A DNA stretch of 64,000 nucleotides from Marasmius tenuissimus (GCA_029532415.1 JAQOTA010000047.1:2232001-2296000), one strand, 5' to 3'. Counted from the first letter of the stretch, positions 1-11,759 are shown. Numbers and translations: made by a program. Notes: generated from the letters alone by a model not told the origin.

Positions 1-1211
1 GGCATCGTTCACATGAGTTTCAGGTTGAGCCAGTACAGAAGGGCTCCTGTCTTGACCACATTTGCTGCTGTTTGGTCCTCATTCTCAGACAACAGCTGGA
101 CCAGCATCAAAGACATGAGCCAATGAAGCCTGGGGATTGGATATTAAAGCTGTCTTCTCTCAATTCCTGGGACATTGTTGAACGATGCTTTCGACCTCGC
201 AAAGACTATAGGCTCGGTATAGAACCCAATTACACCCCTAGTGAAGAACTTCTATCTGCTACCATCAACTTCAATCTGTATGGGTACCTAAATATTATAC
301 TAGACAGGTTTGTTCTTGTTCTTCTTTGGTTGTTTGACATCGGCATCACCTCTACACCTAGGAAATGGGCCAAGGAAAAATTCCGGGGATACAAGTCAAT
401 GAATTGGAAGGAATACCTCTTCCCATATGGCAAGTAAGAAGCCCTTCAATGCCTGATTCAATGGCGAGTCCAAGTTACTGATAGACCGCCTTCAGTTACT
501 ATGACTTTGGGTTGCAGTACTACAAATACCGCATTGGCCCCGCTGCAAAGCGCCAAGAATTCTTTCATGCCTTGTTCAGGATGCTTCTCAAGAACATGTT
601 TTATATACAAAAAGTGTACACCAAGTTGAAGGTATGTAGCCCTGTGGATTACCGTTGCTCAACTCGCCTCAACCTCATTTCTGGATCAGCACGATGGCAT
701 GGATTTGCATCACAGTTACTTCGAAGACGATTGGTTGGTTATTCTACCTAAGGACAAGAAGAACAAGAAAATCTCTCTTTCCCGTCTGGGTTGCATTGTT
801 GCTCTTGGATCACTACCACGGCCAAACTCAATGCCTTCCTCCCTGACTCGGTTTCTTGAACTATTCCCCCGAACTGCAAGAGGCAGTTGGAGCATTGCAT
901 CGCCATTGAATGTGCTGCCCCATGCAGAACTAGAGCGAGCGACAACCAAATTCAGTGGAGATAAGTTCGAATTCTGTCTTGTCGGGCGGCAGCAGAGGGA
1001 ACGATTTGCCGAGGAGTTATCATTTGAATCTACTCACAATGATGCTGCCAAACAATGGAAACGCACACAAATCCCGACCGCGGCATGGGGCAGCCTACTC
1101 GAAACTCTGACGAGTACGACAATCAAGACCCCTCAGCCCAACGGAGAGAGCGATAGCAAAGAGGCGGCAGCACCGCGGTGGCTCAGAGGACTTCATCGGA
1201 TCTTCTCATAG
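1..1211 (+). CDS. NACHT-family STAND protein A, C-terminal part (5' end outside window)
   Basis: Only the end of the gene is present. Reading is open from base 1 in the frame that continues to 433, and the exons I infer are <1-433, 496-631 and 690-1211, joined by GT-AG introns of 62 and 58 nt. The spliced C-terminus aligns along its whole length with gene B (13494-16202): both share the segments SEELLSA, LYGYLN, KSMNWK, FEDDWLVIL, SRLGCI, LPHAELE and ATTKFSGDKFEF. The NACHT ATPase core itself lies upstream of the window, so the NTPase assignment rests on the paralogues. Role by family: signal-transducing ATPase with a NACHT core, thought in fungi to act in non-self recognition and cell death. 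No nonsense codon is seen in the visible part. Confidence 0.8.
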
Positions 1212-2259
1212 CGGAGAGTGGTACTGTACCGTGCTCAGGCCAGAAGCAGGGAATTCGGGCTGGGATGGATAAGTAGTTCATTTTCCGTGCAAATATTTAG
1301 TATGTATCTAGCTCGACGAACCGTGTTACTTATATATGCCAACCAGGACCGTGGAGATCAAAATGACTGGTTTTTTCAATCGGGGGTGTTTCAAGTCGTC
1401 CGTCAACATCGGTTCTCGAGATCCTAGAACGAAATTGGGCAACATATACGGGATAAAGGTGCATCAACACGACTCGGAAACTCGCCTTGAGTATATTCCC
1501 TGATTCACTCATACCCCCAATGAAGTTATCATCTCGTCTCGAGGGTACATATAGATGTGAATTCGCCGACCGGAAGTAAGTAGGTAATCACCCGATTCGT
1601 GGGTGCGTGTGGATCCTCACCTCAGTGACGTACTTTTATTCCACCAGTGTTGATTGACCCCGTGGTGCTGATCACCGAGGTATTCCAGCACGACCCATCG
1701 TATCGTCTATCAAAAAGGTGCCTGTTATCGCTAGCCCCTCGTCACATTTGATAAGAAGCAACATATCCAACGCGGGGCATGGAAAGTATGGGAAATCAGT
1801 ATTGGGATGTTATACGCGTAACGCCGATTATAACCAGTACAATTTACGTCGTGTCCGATGGTACTGTCCTATCCTCGGCAAAACAGTCGTACAGATACCC
1901 GGATACTAACTCTCCCCACGTAGCTGAACTACACCGTAGAGCTGAACTCGTCTCGGACGTCCGTCTCGATCCCGAAGAGACAGGAGGTGACTACCGCAGC
2001 GTAACGTCCGAACCAGACCTCTATTCCAGCAACTCGAGTTGTAACTTTGCATACGACGATCCAGACGCCACAACTCGTAGCAACGGGACCGCAAAAAAGC
2101 TGCCGCTTGATCCTGCAGGACGGAATAGACCGGATATCGTCCTACTCTCCATTGAATTTCCTGCTCAAACTTGTGGTAAAGATCGCCGTCAGAGGGGTAG
2201 AGTCCACGCTGGAAAGTGTCGTAGGCAGAGATAATTTAGCGAGCCGTTGTGTCAAACTC
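1212..2259. other. Intergenic stretch after NACHT A
   Basis: No gene that I can support. Around 1390-1530 the sequence resembles the 3' flank of NACHT gene B (about 16375-16520; shared GATCCTAGAA and ACGGGATAA), so the flank was duplicated with the gene; beside gene B that flank runs into an F-box remnant. A 151-codon open frame at 1779-2234 shows no recognisable domain and is not called. Confidence 0.4.
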
Positions 2260-4511
2260 GTACCCGAACCGGGATAGGAGACATGGCGATGTAGAAGAAA
2301 GACTGCCTGCTTCGTGCTTCGTGAGCAGGGAATGTTCTCCGAGGCGAAGTTTCCAACCTCGTTCGCCGGCGGTAACTACTTTCTCCCTTGACCCCTCCTT
2401 CGCCTCGGCGAATTTGCCATCGGTCTCATCCTTGTCTCCATCTTCATCTCCATCTCCACCACCAGCCTTGCGTCACTCCCTATTCTTAATCGTCGAGATG
2501 ACGACCTCGGTCCGGCAAGTCGACGAATGGTCTTCTTCAATACCAAAGTAGGTCTTTGAGGAGCTTAGGAATCTCGTTGCCGCTTCGAGTACAGCTGGAT
2601 TCTGCATCCACGAAGGGAGGACAGCCCTATCCCATCAGGAGATCGTTTGTTGGCTCGAGGGGAAGTTGGAGGTGGGGAGGACATAGATGCGGAAAGAAGT
2701 CGAGTGAAACCGATGTTGAGCCTACTCGTCACGCTAGGCGCGTTTGAACGTATTCCCGAGCTCGTCAAGGTGGCCGGAGAAGCGAGCACGACATAGTTCT
2801 CGTTCTTTTGGCCGCCTCTAAGCCCTATCGTGGATGAGGATGGTGATATAGCCGTTCTAACCAGCTCGGGCATCTCGTTCGTGATGTCGGTGGCTGGTGC
2901 CCTCTTCTCCCTTGACCCCATCTGGCATAAGCCGGTTAGCCATGGTTCTTCGTCCCTTGACCTCTCTACCCAAATTCTCCACGTTCCCCACCAAACTCCG
3001 ATTCTCGTCCTTGACTTTCAGCAGTGCAACGGCATCCTGCGCTAACCCCGCCGATTTGTTCGCCATCACTTCCCTCTCCTCTGTCTGTATCCCATCATTC
3101 TAAGTCATCCTCTCCAACTCCACCGGTGCCTTCAGCAGCGACGTTGCAACGTCAAGACAAGACGTGTCATTCGAGGCCGTCATAGTGGAGTTCGAGCTGA
3201 ATGAGCCAGTGCGTTTGTTTGCTGAGGTTGAGTTGAGTGACGCGAACAACCACAGGCAGACAGTTGCAGCGATATCGGGCTGGAGTTGATGTGAAGTTCG
3301 GTTATTTTGTTTCCGAGAACATGGGAAAACCCCGTCGGGTACCGTCAAATTGTACATCTAGGTCAGTAACCGTCTCTTTTACAAAGGAATAAGGGAACTT
3401 ACTGATGTTTTCCCTCGTCATTCCTTCGCTGTGCTCGAGTTCCTCAACCGTCGGCGTCATCAAAGTCTTCTGTACAATCGGCCCCATCAGCCCACTCAAC
3501 ATTCTCGTGGCAGCCGTCGGTACTGTCATCGTTGGTGTGTGAGCTTTAGGCATGATGAAGGCTTTCGCAGCGGGTTCGGGTCGGTTTGGTGTTGTAGGAT
3601 AGAATACGAATTCAGGATCTGGGGCTATGGGCCCCAGACCGAACACGCGTATTCGACTGTAAATGCGGCGTGCGAGGGGGAATGAAAACGTGCTTTAGGT
3701 CGTGGGGTCGAAAGGATCGACTCCCAAAGTAGAAAGACGTGACAGTGGGGGTACGACGAGGCCCTCCAGTATGCATTACTCCAAGTACTTGAGCCCTTCG
3801 CATTCATATTGGGGGCTTCAAAATACACCGGCTAGGAAGAGAGAAGGGAGCCGGTTGGTGGGTCTCCAGCTGGAGTATATATTCGTTCGTCCCAATCAAG
3901 ACAGTAACTGGAATCTGATATAGACTGAATGTCTTGTCGAGTATTGCGAACTCGGTCTTGGGCTCCCAGACAAGCGTGCATGACCCAAATTCGAAATAGA
4001 TGGTCGCGATACGCCTACACAATCCAGCAATAAGCAAAAGGTACAAGCAGATAGACGACATGGCTTACACACCTTTTGACTCTCGAGTCTCCAGAGTGAA
4101 CCGCCACCATCTAGTTGGGTATTGCCAGAACCCTCCACTCTCCATTCTCGGACCATGATAATCGTGTGTGTGAATCGTTCGAGGATAGAGTCCGAGTATT
4201 CAATATTCAGGTTCTATATCTTCGCCAGCTGGCTATTGGGGTCGCGTAGGGTATTCTGGTATGGCAGAATGGTCGAATGGATATACGCGCTTGATACGCG
4301 GATGCGGCGTGAAGTTTGCAAGTCACAGTTTTACTGAGGTTCGTTGATCCCTATATGAGCTTAAAACCGGGTTTTTCGAGTCAGTTTTCGTCCAAATTGA
4401 AACACAAGAGATATGAACATACTCGTTCACCGATTCCCCAAATGCCAGCGTTGGTCTGCCAATGATACACGTTTGTCCGTATCCAAATGATCTATGGTGG
4501 CGACGAGCCAT
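2260..4511 (-). pseudogene. Degenerate copy 1 of an unidentified dispersed family
   Basis: The minus strand carries several short, frame-broken coding-like blocks in collinear order: a stretch with VRIATIYFEFGS (about 3990-4020), one beginning FGLGPIAPDPEFVF (about 3600-3646), a likely helical block with LAQDAVALLKVKDENRSL (about 3000-3050) and a tail near 2310-2560. The same blocks recur in the same order at 9.0-11.05 kb: DPEFVF pairs with IPNFAF, and AVALLKVKDE with VAALLDVKEE. I do not recognise the family. No intact frame, signal peptide or catalytic motif is visible. It is most likely a dead gene; a gene with many short exons cannot be excluded. Confidence 0.4.
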
Positions 4512-4613
4512 CTATTTGAATAGGCGAGTAAGGGAGAAAGCGAGTTGTCGCGATCGTTGGTGGAAGAGAGAGAAGGTCACATAGTAGTTACACTTGCGTG
4601 ACAACTCGGCTCA

Positions 4614-5300
4614 CGGCGATGTAGCCGGAAATCTCCGGATCCGGCGTTCACAAGGCAAGGGTCAACAAGCGCCTATAAGATATGATTCATGATAACCACG
4701 ACTACCACTGGCGACTGCTGTATCTTGTTCCTCGAGATTACACACCAATAAGGCGCTCTCAAACTTACGCCCTTGATAGATACTCCAATTTAAAGAATCT
4801 CGCGATGACTCCACTCAAACTTGGTTTCTTGCGCGATTCTTGCGACCGAAAATTGGCACGCTCGCCTCTCAAGATCACAATTATTTCGTAAGAACAGCCG
4901 AGTATATACCATGGGGAGCTTCTTTTACTGGAGGTCGGCGATGCAGCCGGAAATCTCCGGATCCGGCATTCAACAAGCGACTGCAAGAGATCATGATTCA
5001 CGACAACCACGACGACGATAATGACCACTGGCAACTACTGAATCTCGTTCCTCGAGTCTACACACGAACATAGCGACCTAGAGCTTTTTCAATTGAAACT
5101 TCGTCAACAAGACTTCGAATCTCTGGATAACTTCACCTTCAACATCACTCAAAGGTTCTTGCGACTGAAAATTGGCGATACCAGAACGGCACGCTCTCGC
5201 TCTCTCAATATCAAGTTTGTTCCGCAGAAAAAGGCGAGCATGTACCACAAATGATTGAACTTTACCATGCGAACTATCTGCACTAGAGGTCGGCGATTGA
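4614..5300. repeat. Tandem repeat, two units of about 322 and 355 bp plus a partial third
   Basis: Unit 1 starts at about 4614 and unit 2 at about 4936, each opening with CGGCGATG then AGCCGGAAATCTCCGGATCC; a third unit begins at about 5291 and fades. Shared internal landmarks are the run CTTGTTCCTCGAGATTACAC (unit 1) against CTCGTTCCTCGAGTCTACAC (unit 2), and TTGCGACCGAAAATTGG against TTGCGACTGAAAATTGG. The first landmark contains an imperfect palindrome around TCCGGATCCGG. No gene is supported inside. Confidence 0.6.
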
Positions 5301-5336
5301 CCATGTACACTGTCGATGTCCTGATCTTCCGATAAA

Positions 5337-6229
5337 CTAAAGGTTGTTCAAGTCCAATGTCTCCCCGCAGTTTATCTCCTTCGCATCAAGCTGACGACCA
5401 TTTGTGGGCTGCGACGAGATAAAATCATTGTTGAACCAAATGAAATGATAGTTATTCTGGCCCGGTTCTCCAGTGCGATCACCATAGTTCACGCGAATCC
5501 TCCCTTTGGTTTCCTTATGGTTGATCCCAACGACCGCAACGCTTTGTTTACCCGCAGGAACAGTGACGGTCACACAGCTGGGCGTGAGTATTATTTTTGC
5601 GCGGAAATATGCCAGAAAAATATGACGCCTCACAGTTCAACACATATTCAGGCTGGAAATAGTCGAAATTGAATTAGATTCCGCATATTTGGTAGCAAGA
5701 ATACTCACCGGAAAGCCAGGCCACATATTTCTGCTTCATATTCCACAACAAAATAAGTTTTGTCCCCAGCTGTGTCAGCTTTTCACTCGCAGTCTGGGCC
5801 TGAGACGTGGACCAGCCAGACTCTCCCCCAATCTTGATCCCGAGGAGGTCGATCTCTGCGCTGGTGGTGTGTTCCCAAGTTTCTTCCCTGGTCACTGAAC
5901 TCTCAACCTCAGTAGTGATGCTGGGAGCATCTAGCCCGTTGTCACAGTTTGTGACCGGGATGCCCATCGCGAACCACCTAACTCGGTCTGGTAACACGGC
6001 CTGTACGAGTCGCTTATCGTCAGCTGGTCAAGGGGATGCGGATGAAGAGAGCTCTTACCTCCTGCCCAAAAGTACAGCGGTCTGCCTCGCCAAGTGGACG
6101 ACCAGGGCAGTGATCTAGGCCAGCTGGATCAGGACGGTCGACGTTTTTCCTTGCTTGGAGCGAAGGGGAAGGTGCTCCAGATACGGAGGCGAGAGCAGCA
6201 GCAAAGGGGTCGAAAGAAGTGCAGCGCAT
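5337..6229 (-). pseudogene. Secreted aerolysin/ETX-like protein, broken by a 202-bp MITE
   Basis: Minus-strand paralogue of the gene at 7131-7815. Exon 1 is 6229-6059 (MRC start, hydrophobic leader, KNVDRPDPAGLDHC block). It is followed by a 58-nt GT-AG intron (6058-6001) with a CTGAC branch-like site, then exon 2 from 6000. Exon 2 is interrupted at 5777-5573 by the MITE and one copy of its target duplication, and resumes at 5572, running through RVNYGDRTGEPGQNNYHF to the stop at 5337. Coding lengths either side (223 and 236 nt) sum to a multiple of three, so the insertion is the only visible lesion; the ancestral product would be about 209 aa against 208 for the paralogue. The Ser/Thr-rich strands before a PAGK/PGKK motif suggest a beta pore-forming toxin fold, but this is inference. 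It shares no intron position with its paralogue. Confidence 0.75.
5573..5774. mobile_element. 202-bp MITE, copy 1 (inside the secreted-protein gene)
   Basis: The ends are CACAGCTGGG and CCCAGCTGTG, a perfect 10-bp inverted repeat. It is flanked by the 3-bp duplication TCA (5570-5572 and 5775-5777). Two more copies of exactly 202 bp lie at 11558-11759 and 42937-43138. There is no coding capacity for a transposase. TIRs starting CACAG with a 3-bp duplication are compatible with the CMC (CACTA-like) or PIF/Harbinger groups; the group is an inference. On the minus strand an intron-like GTGAGT...CCAG segment spans 5708-5653. Confidence 0.85.
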
Positions 6230-6354
6230 GATTAATAAGAAGAAGGAATAGACTAGCTGGCAGGAGAAAAAGACGTGGGTTGAAGAGGACTCGGGTCTCA
6301 GACTCAAGTTGGTCGGGGGGTTTTAGAATAATGTAAGTGCCAAGCTAGGTCTTT

Positions 6355-6360
6355 TTTATA
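6355..6360 (-). promoter_or_regulatory. Probable TATA box of the broken secreted-protein gene
   Basis: TATAAA on the minus strand about 126 bp upstream of the ATG at 6229. The intact paralogue has a TATA box at a similar distance (117 bp), which supports the reading. Confidence 0.45.
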
Positions 6361-7013
6361 ACATCTACTTTCATCGTAAAACATTCCCCAGCATCGTAAG
6401 ATGGATGACCTGATTCGTGCTAAATGGACCGTAAAGGTACTGGATTCATCTTTGACTAAAGGATTTGGTTTTCCGGGTGCTAGGCCTGCCGTGCATACCG
6501 GCACGAAATGATGCAGGGCGAAATGAGATGCCGACGATGTCCGAACCCTCAAAAGGGTAGACCCTTATTCTGAGCCACAAATTAACACTGCTTGCCTGAA
6601 TGATCGTCCCTCCTTTACACACAAAATCACTGGTAGCTATGGGTCCACGACAGGTGTGGCTGAAAACATCATGTTTCGAACATCGCACCAACTCTTGCCA
6701 CTGAATAAGATTTGACTAAACCACCTACTCACGCACAATATCTGTCAGCGACCCCAAAACTTAGACCGAATCAGTTTGTTCGCGATGGAATGATGGTTCG
6801 TGCCGCTTCACACAACTTCTGTTGGGCAAGCACAGGCGGCAAAGTAGCGTGTCTCATTAGGATACGTTCAATTTTTACAGCACATTGTACTCAAGAATCT
6901 CCGTGTTTCCGGACTTTACACACATGGTGAGGGTGAGCTAGCACCGTACAACTTACCGTATAGCCCTGGGTTTATCTATATGAGGACTGTCTCGCTGGAG
7001 TGGTTAGCTAACT
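6361..7013. other. Shared intergenic region of the divergent secreted-protein pair
   Basis: Lies between two genes facing away from each other and holds no gene I can support. CGGCACGAA occurs near 6500 and again inverted near 6800, consistent with the two genes and their upstream DNA having arisen as an inverted duplication. Confidence 0.35.
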
Positions 7014-7020
7014 TATAAAA
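7014..7020 (+). promoter_or_regulatory. Probable TATA box of the intact secreted-protein gene
   Basis: TATAAAA 117 bp upstream of the ATG at 7131, matching the arrangement on the diverging paralogue. Confidence 0.5.
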
Positions 7021-7130
7021 GATGAGCTCACTTCAATTTCTTATCCATCCCAGAATTCCAGCCGAATTACGCCGGTCGTATTCTTTCCTGTCTTTTTCTA
7101 CGTATCCTTGTCCTCCGCCCTCTTCTCACC

Positions 7131-7815
7131 ATGCGTTGCTCCTTCTTCGCTCTTGTCGCCATTACCACCCTCGTGCCCATTACATCTGCCGTCCCGTTCC
7201 AGAAGCGCAAGAACGTCGACAGACCCAACCCTCCCGGCCTCGAACATTGCCCAGACAGACAACCCGGAGATGCCGACAAGTGCACCTTCGAAGCACTCGA
7301 AACCGGTCCCGACACCACCATAGTCCAACTCGTCGGCGATCCCGCCAGCAACTGCCAAGGTGGAACAACCGACCTCCAGTTCACCCTCACTGGTTCCAGA
7401 TCAGTCTCTCAAAGTTTCAAGAGTGGCGTCTCCACGGGGTTCGGCGTAGAAGGGGGAGAAGACCTCCCGATCGGTATTTCGTTCTCCAACTCGGATACCT
7501 GGAGTAATTCCGAGACGAAGACGTTCAGTCAGAGTACTGGGATAATCATTCAACCTGGGAAAAAGGCATGTTTATGAATTGCTGTTTGATCAACTTGCTG
7601 ATCCGTACGTATTTTGTTGATAGGCTTCACTGGTTGCTAAAATCACTGCAAAGACGTTCTTTGGTCGTGTCCGTGTCAACTACGGTGACCGGACTGGAGA
7701 GCCTGGACAGAATAACTACCATTTCATTTGGTTCAACAACGGGATTGGGAGTATTCAGCCCACGGACCAGGTCCTCTGGGACCAGAAAATCGTCAACTGT
7801 GATGAGGATCTCTAA
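7131..7815 (+). CDS. Secreted protein, aerolysin/ETX-like (208 aa)
   Basis: Exon 1 is 7131-7565 and exon 2 is 7624-7815, separated by a 58-nt intron with a GC donor (AAAAG|GCATGT) and a TAG acceptor; this is the only junction that keeps the frame shared with the paralogue. The protein starts with a clear signal peptide (MRCSFFALVAITTLVPITSA, residues 1-20). It continues with a Cys-containing N-terminal block, a long Ser/Thr-rich region with alternating polar and hydrophobic residues (about 90-140), the motif QPGKK, and a C-terminal block RVNYGDRTGEPGQNNYHF. Alternating strands followed by a P-G-K motif are seen in aerolysin/ETX-MTX2 pore formers, so a secreted beta pore-former is my best guess; a lectin-like secreted protein is the alternative. 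The start is fixed by the signal peptide and a TATA box 117 bp upstream. Confidence 0.75.
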
Positions 7816-7984
7816 ATTCGCTCTTTTGGTATTTCCCACACATTGGATGACTGAGTCCATATGAGGCCTATCGAGTGTATATTATAGCTATACAAAAATG
7901 AAATCCATTGAGACACAGAATAATGACTTAAGGATATGCGTTGAGAACTCAACTTACAATACGTATCTTCAATTTTCACTGAGT

Positions 7985-8525
7985 AGGCTCTCCCCACAGC
8001 CTGACCTGAAGTCCTTCGACACGTAACCGATCCAAATGTTCATCGTCAATCTCTTTGTCGAATATAACAGACAGGAGCCATGAATTGGCTGTCTCCGTCG
8101 AGTCACTCGCTTCTGGCGCCACCGAAATACGCCATCTGCCCTCCAGAAGATCGACAAGAGCCTCGGCGGTATATGTCGATGCAAAATTGCCAACGGGAAG
8201 TAACGACAGACTCCGAAGTCTTGGAACTAGAGAGAAGCTATTGACAGTGGGTTCCGTATGGCGGAACTGAGATAAACGGTGTAACGGAGATAGATACTGC
8301 CATACTGGTCCGATATCCCGTCAACCAGGGCTACGCCAAACGACAGATCCTTTGACGATGTGAGAGCGGTGGGGACGGTGGAGAACTCATTTGGCGACAT
8401 TTCGACCCTACGGGCTGATAGTGAGACCAGCTTCTGTGGATTTATGAAGAAGGTCGAAAGGGCTGTATGGTCAGGCCCAATCTGAAAACCGACCAGACGA
8501 AGGATATACAACTGGTTAGTCATCT
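7985..8525 (-). pseudogene. C-terminal fragment of a coiled-coil/F-box protein
   Basis: Minus-strand remnant matching the last third of the intact F-box proteins at 51352 and 61358. From 8525 downward it has GPDHTALSTFF, then RVEMSPNEF and KDLSFGVALVDGISD. A frame change follows, then YTAEALVDLLEGRWRI, IFDKEIDDEHLDRLRVEGL and a stop near 7985. The F-box and coiled coil are absent, so this is a 5'-truncated, frameshifted copy with no expected function. Confidence 0.75.
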
Positions 8526-9000
8526 AACCAAAATCATCGGGAAGCCAGGCTGTTGTTGGATGATTAGAGGCTCGAGACTGGAGAGTACGGTACGTCTCTA
8601 GTTGCTCCGTTCATCATCGACCTCATACTAAGTTACAACGGCATTCGTCAGGCTCTTAACCGCTGGTGACAGGCAAAACAGGAATCCGACCGGTAGCTAG
8701 TCCTTCAGATGGCTCAAGACAAGGAGCTTCGTGCCGCAATACCCTTAAACATCAAGATACCCTAGCACCACCACCCGCCGTCTCGTTCACCAGATGATTC
8801 GATCGTGTACTTTTCGTTGTCATTTCAAAAGGAGCAGTCTGTTCGACGTTGAGATCACACTACCAGTATAAGAACCATGACAAGGTTACGGCGGCATACT
8901 TCTACTAGTCAGATATAGTATAACAATACACACGCCCATCGTTGCTGTACTGTACAAGTATAATACAGACCTCGATTCTACCATGCACGAGCGACCTTGT
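8526..9000. other. Intergenic stretch with nothing recognisable
   Basis: No open frame above chance length, no repeat shared with the rest of the window and no promoter-like motif that I would defend. Confidence 0.4.
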
Positions 9001-11049
9001 CTATTTGATAAAGCCTGGAGTCCGCAACATCCAAAGTAAGCAAATTGGCAAGTAGTTCGTCACAATACAACGACCGAAATGCCAGTATGGCATGTAAGGC
9101 CATAAGCCATAACATCGGTACGACAGTGAAGCTGCCAGTGTCGGTGCATGATCCTGCAAGAGCGAGATACCGTTCTCTTCCTCATCGGGAGCTCCACCCA
9201 ACTACCGCCCCCTGTGCTGGTACCAGAGGTAAACCTGAAGGTAGAAAGTGTCACAGGTATAGGCAGCAGGTAAATGCAAGGGGATGCAAATCCTGGCAGC
9301 AAGCTTGGATTTGGATTGGGACGGCGATGGTGGAGAGTTGGGTCGAGGGAAGGCTGCCTTCTCTCAATGAACCGAGCTCGTTCTCCGAGAAGAAGGTTTC
9401 CAGCGCGGCTCGATAGCGCGGAGTAAAACCCTTCCTCCTTCAGCCTCTCCTCCGATTCGGTGGTTATGGGATCCTCGTTGCGTCCGTTGTCTTCTTAGCC
9501 CTCATCTCCGCCTTCACCACGGTTACCAACACCACCAGGCTTGCCTTCCCTCTCCCTGAGCTTCGAGATTGAAGCCCCGGTATGACTCAGTAGATCACTC
9601 TTCGCCGCCATAAGGTGGATCGAAACGAGGCCTTCAGACGAGCCTTGTCGCCGCCTCGAGTACCACCACAATCGTACGCCGGTGAAGGAGAGATGGAGAG
9701 ATCAATGACGTGCAAGAGGTAGTATGCGGTTTGAGAGAGAAACGAAGTTTGGTGGGAAGGAAATGAATGCGGGAAGAAATCGAACGTAACTGGTGTCGAT
9801 TCTTGTTGCACCCAAGGCGTTCGAATGGACTCTCGAGGCTACAGAAGTGGATGGAGAAGCGAGCCCAAGGTCATTCTGTTCCTTCTGGTCCACTTTTGAA
9901 CGCGGCCGCGGCTGGTCTCGATGGCTGGCCGAGGTCCTCGCTATCGTCTCCAGCTCATCTTCAGGCACATTGGGCACAACTCCCAGCTTACACCTTCTGT
10001 GATGAACTCCGACTCTCCTCCTTGACATCGAGTAGTGCAGCAACGATCTGCACCACCTCAGCCGATTCGCTCGTATCCATCCCATCCCCCCCAACATCTC
10101 CTTAACTCCTTCTCTGCCTTCCGCTCGCTAGTCACCAGTCGTCACCATCACTCCCTCCAGTCTCTCTCCGAATGGCCAGTCTCTACCTGACCGTCATCTC
10201 GTATAACCCTGCGACACCCTCGGTAGATCCTCGGTCTCCCCGGCGTACGTATCCACAGCTTCTCCTGCTCTTGCAGCTTCGCACTGAGCTCAGTGCTAAC
10301 CCTGATGGTCTTGATAGCGAGTATCTAGCGGCGAGAAGTACTTGTTCGTTCGTGGTTGGAGTTAAATAAGCCGATTCGTTTGTTTGCCCAGACAAGCGTT
10401 CACCGGAGGCCACGCTTCGAGTACAAGCTGGGGTCACAGTACGAGTGTGAGGAGTCGAAGTGGCGAGTACTAGACCGACGCATTCTGGGCCCTGAGAACC
10501 GCCAAACGCTATTAAATAAAGCAAGGGATGGTTGACCATCTTCTCTATACCGTACAGCGAGCGGAGCACTTACTACAACGTCGCGTTCTCACTGGGAGAA
10601 GGTTGTAAACTCTCTAACTCCTTTGACTGTTCCTGTGCCCTTGGTACCATAATGCCAACCAACATCCACAACGCATCCCTGGACACCATGGGATGCACTC
10701 TTCGGGAAAGACTTCGGCCGTCGTAGAAGCCATCGGAGAAGCATCCGGGAATGCCGTTGATGATCCTGATAGGACGAAATGCAAAATTGGGGATCGGGGT
10801 TGGTAACGCAAGAGCCAGCGTGCGTGTTTGTTCGTGGTCGCGGGTCATGGAGAGAGGAAGCAAAGTTTCAATTGGGTGGAGTGAAAGAGCCTTCATGCCC
10901 CCGAAAGACGTGGTAAAGTGCAGGGCGATTTGGTCGTTGGGAACCCGATCATGCACCGAATGATTCGAGATGTTAGGGCCTACCCAAAGTAGAAACGCAT
11001 CTCCTTGACAGAGCCCTGCTTCAAGTCGTACTGAAATCCTGACGAACAC
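9001..11049 (-). pseudogene. Degenerate copy 2 of the unidentified dispersed family
   Basis: Collinear with copy 1. The minus strand reads, from 11049 down, a 158-codon open block with LPTPIPNFAFRPIRIINGIP and RDALWMLVGIMVP (about 10600-10820), then a helical block with VAALLDVKEE (about 10030-10080), then a conserved DNA stretch (TTCTCCGAG near 9380, also near 2335). It ends with HRHWQLHCRTDVMAYGLTCH near 9100-9160, which matches YWQLPCRADARDYGFTYM in copy 3 (about 23330) and GHWQLPCRAESR in copy 4 (about 38870). Stops and frame changes separate the blocks. Function unknown. Confidence 0.45.
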
Positions 11050-11557
11050 TTAGGAATGGGCTATAATAAGTGAGCTAGTGGAGAGGGTGTTCGACAGCCT
11101 ACAAGATTCCATGAATCAATGAGAAAATTATCGGAACGAGTTTCGCTACAGTGCACGCACCTGTCAAGTCCTCTACACGCTAGGTACCAATGGCCATATT
11201 CATCTGTTTTTGTCTCGCTGACACCATCCTTCTCCTTCCATTTGACGAGTGCGAAATCTTGTGCTGCGCGCAGGGTGAACTAGTGATGAATGAAGGTCTG
11301 GTTCCCTATGCCACGGCCCAGTGGGATTGCATAGACAAGTCCGTTAGGAGAGCACAGCATCGAAATGCGTGCAAGGTCCACATACGTCCATGAAAATTGT
11401 AGGTTTGTATTCGTGTTGATCCAAAATTTCGTGGATATAGAGTCCTACATTTGAAGCTCCTGAATCAGTCATTGGCCAGTGAGTGGTTCGAGAATGTTTT
11501 GCACCTGTCTCCTTCATAGAAACGGACAGTCGACCTTGTGAACAAGGTATGAGGGTA

Positions 11558-11759
11558 CACAGCTGGGGCAAAAACTTATTTTGTTGCAGAAAATGAAGCA
11601 GAAATATGATGCCTTACTTTCCTGTGAGTATTTTTGCTGCCAAATATGCGGAATCCAATTCAATTTCGAATATCTTCAGCCTGAATATGTCTTGAACTGT
11701 GAGGCGTCATATTTTTCTGGCGTATTTCTGTGCAAAAATAATATTCACGCCCAGCTGTG
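11558..11759. mobile_element. 202-bp MITE, copy 3 (inverted orientation)
   Basis: Same length and same CACAGCTGGG...CCCAGCTGTG ends as copies 1 and 2, in the opposite orientation. The flanking triplets (GTA and CGG) do not match, so the target duplication has decayed or one flank was rearranged. The intron-like cassette runs 11624-11679 on the plus strand. Copies 1 and 2 keep the same landmark sequences (for example AAATATGCGGAAT), so the family is not ancient. Confidence 0.85.

Noticed and set aside
1779..2234. 151-codon plus-strand gene
   Set aside because: No domain, no paralogue in the window and overlapping alternative frames.
4765..5034. Hydrophobic Val-rich minus-strand protein
   Set aside because: The Val run comes from the GAC/GTC triplets of the tandem repeat unit; it is not conserved between units.
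7022..7507. 161-codon frame over the secreted-protein gene
   Set aside because: It is a shadow of the real frame; it is Arg/Pro-rich and the signal-peptide frame starting at 7131 is conserved in the paralogue.
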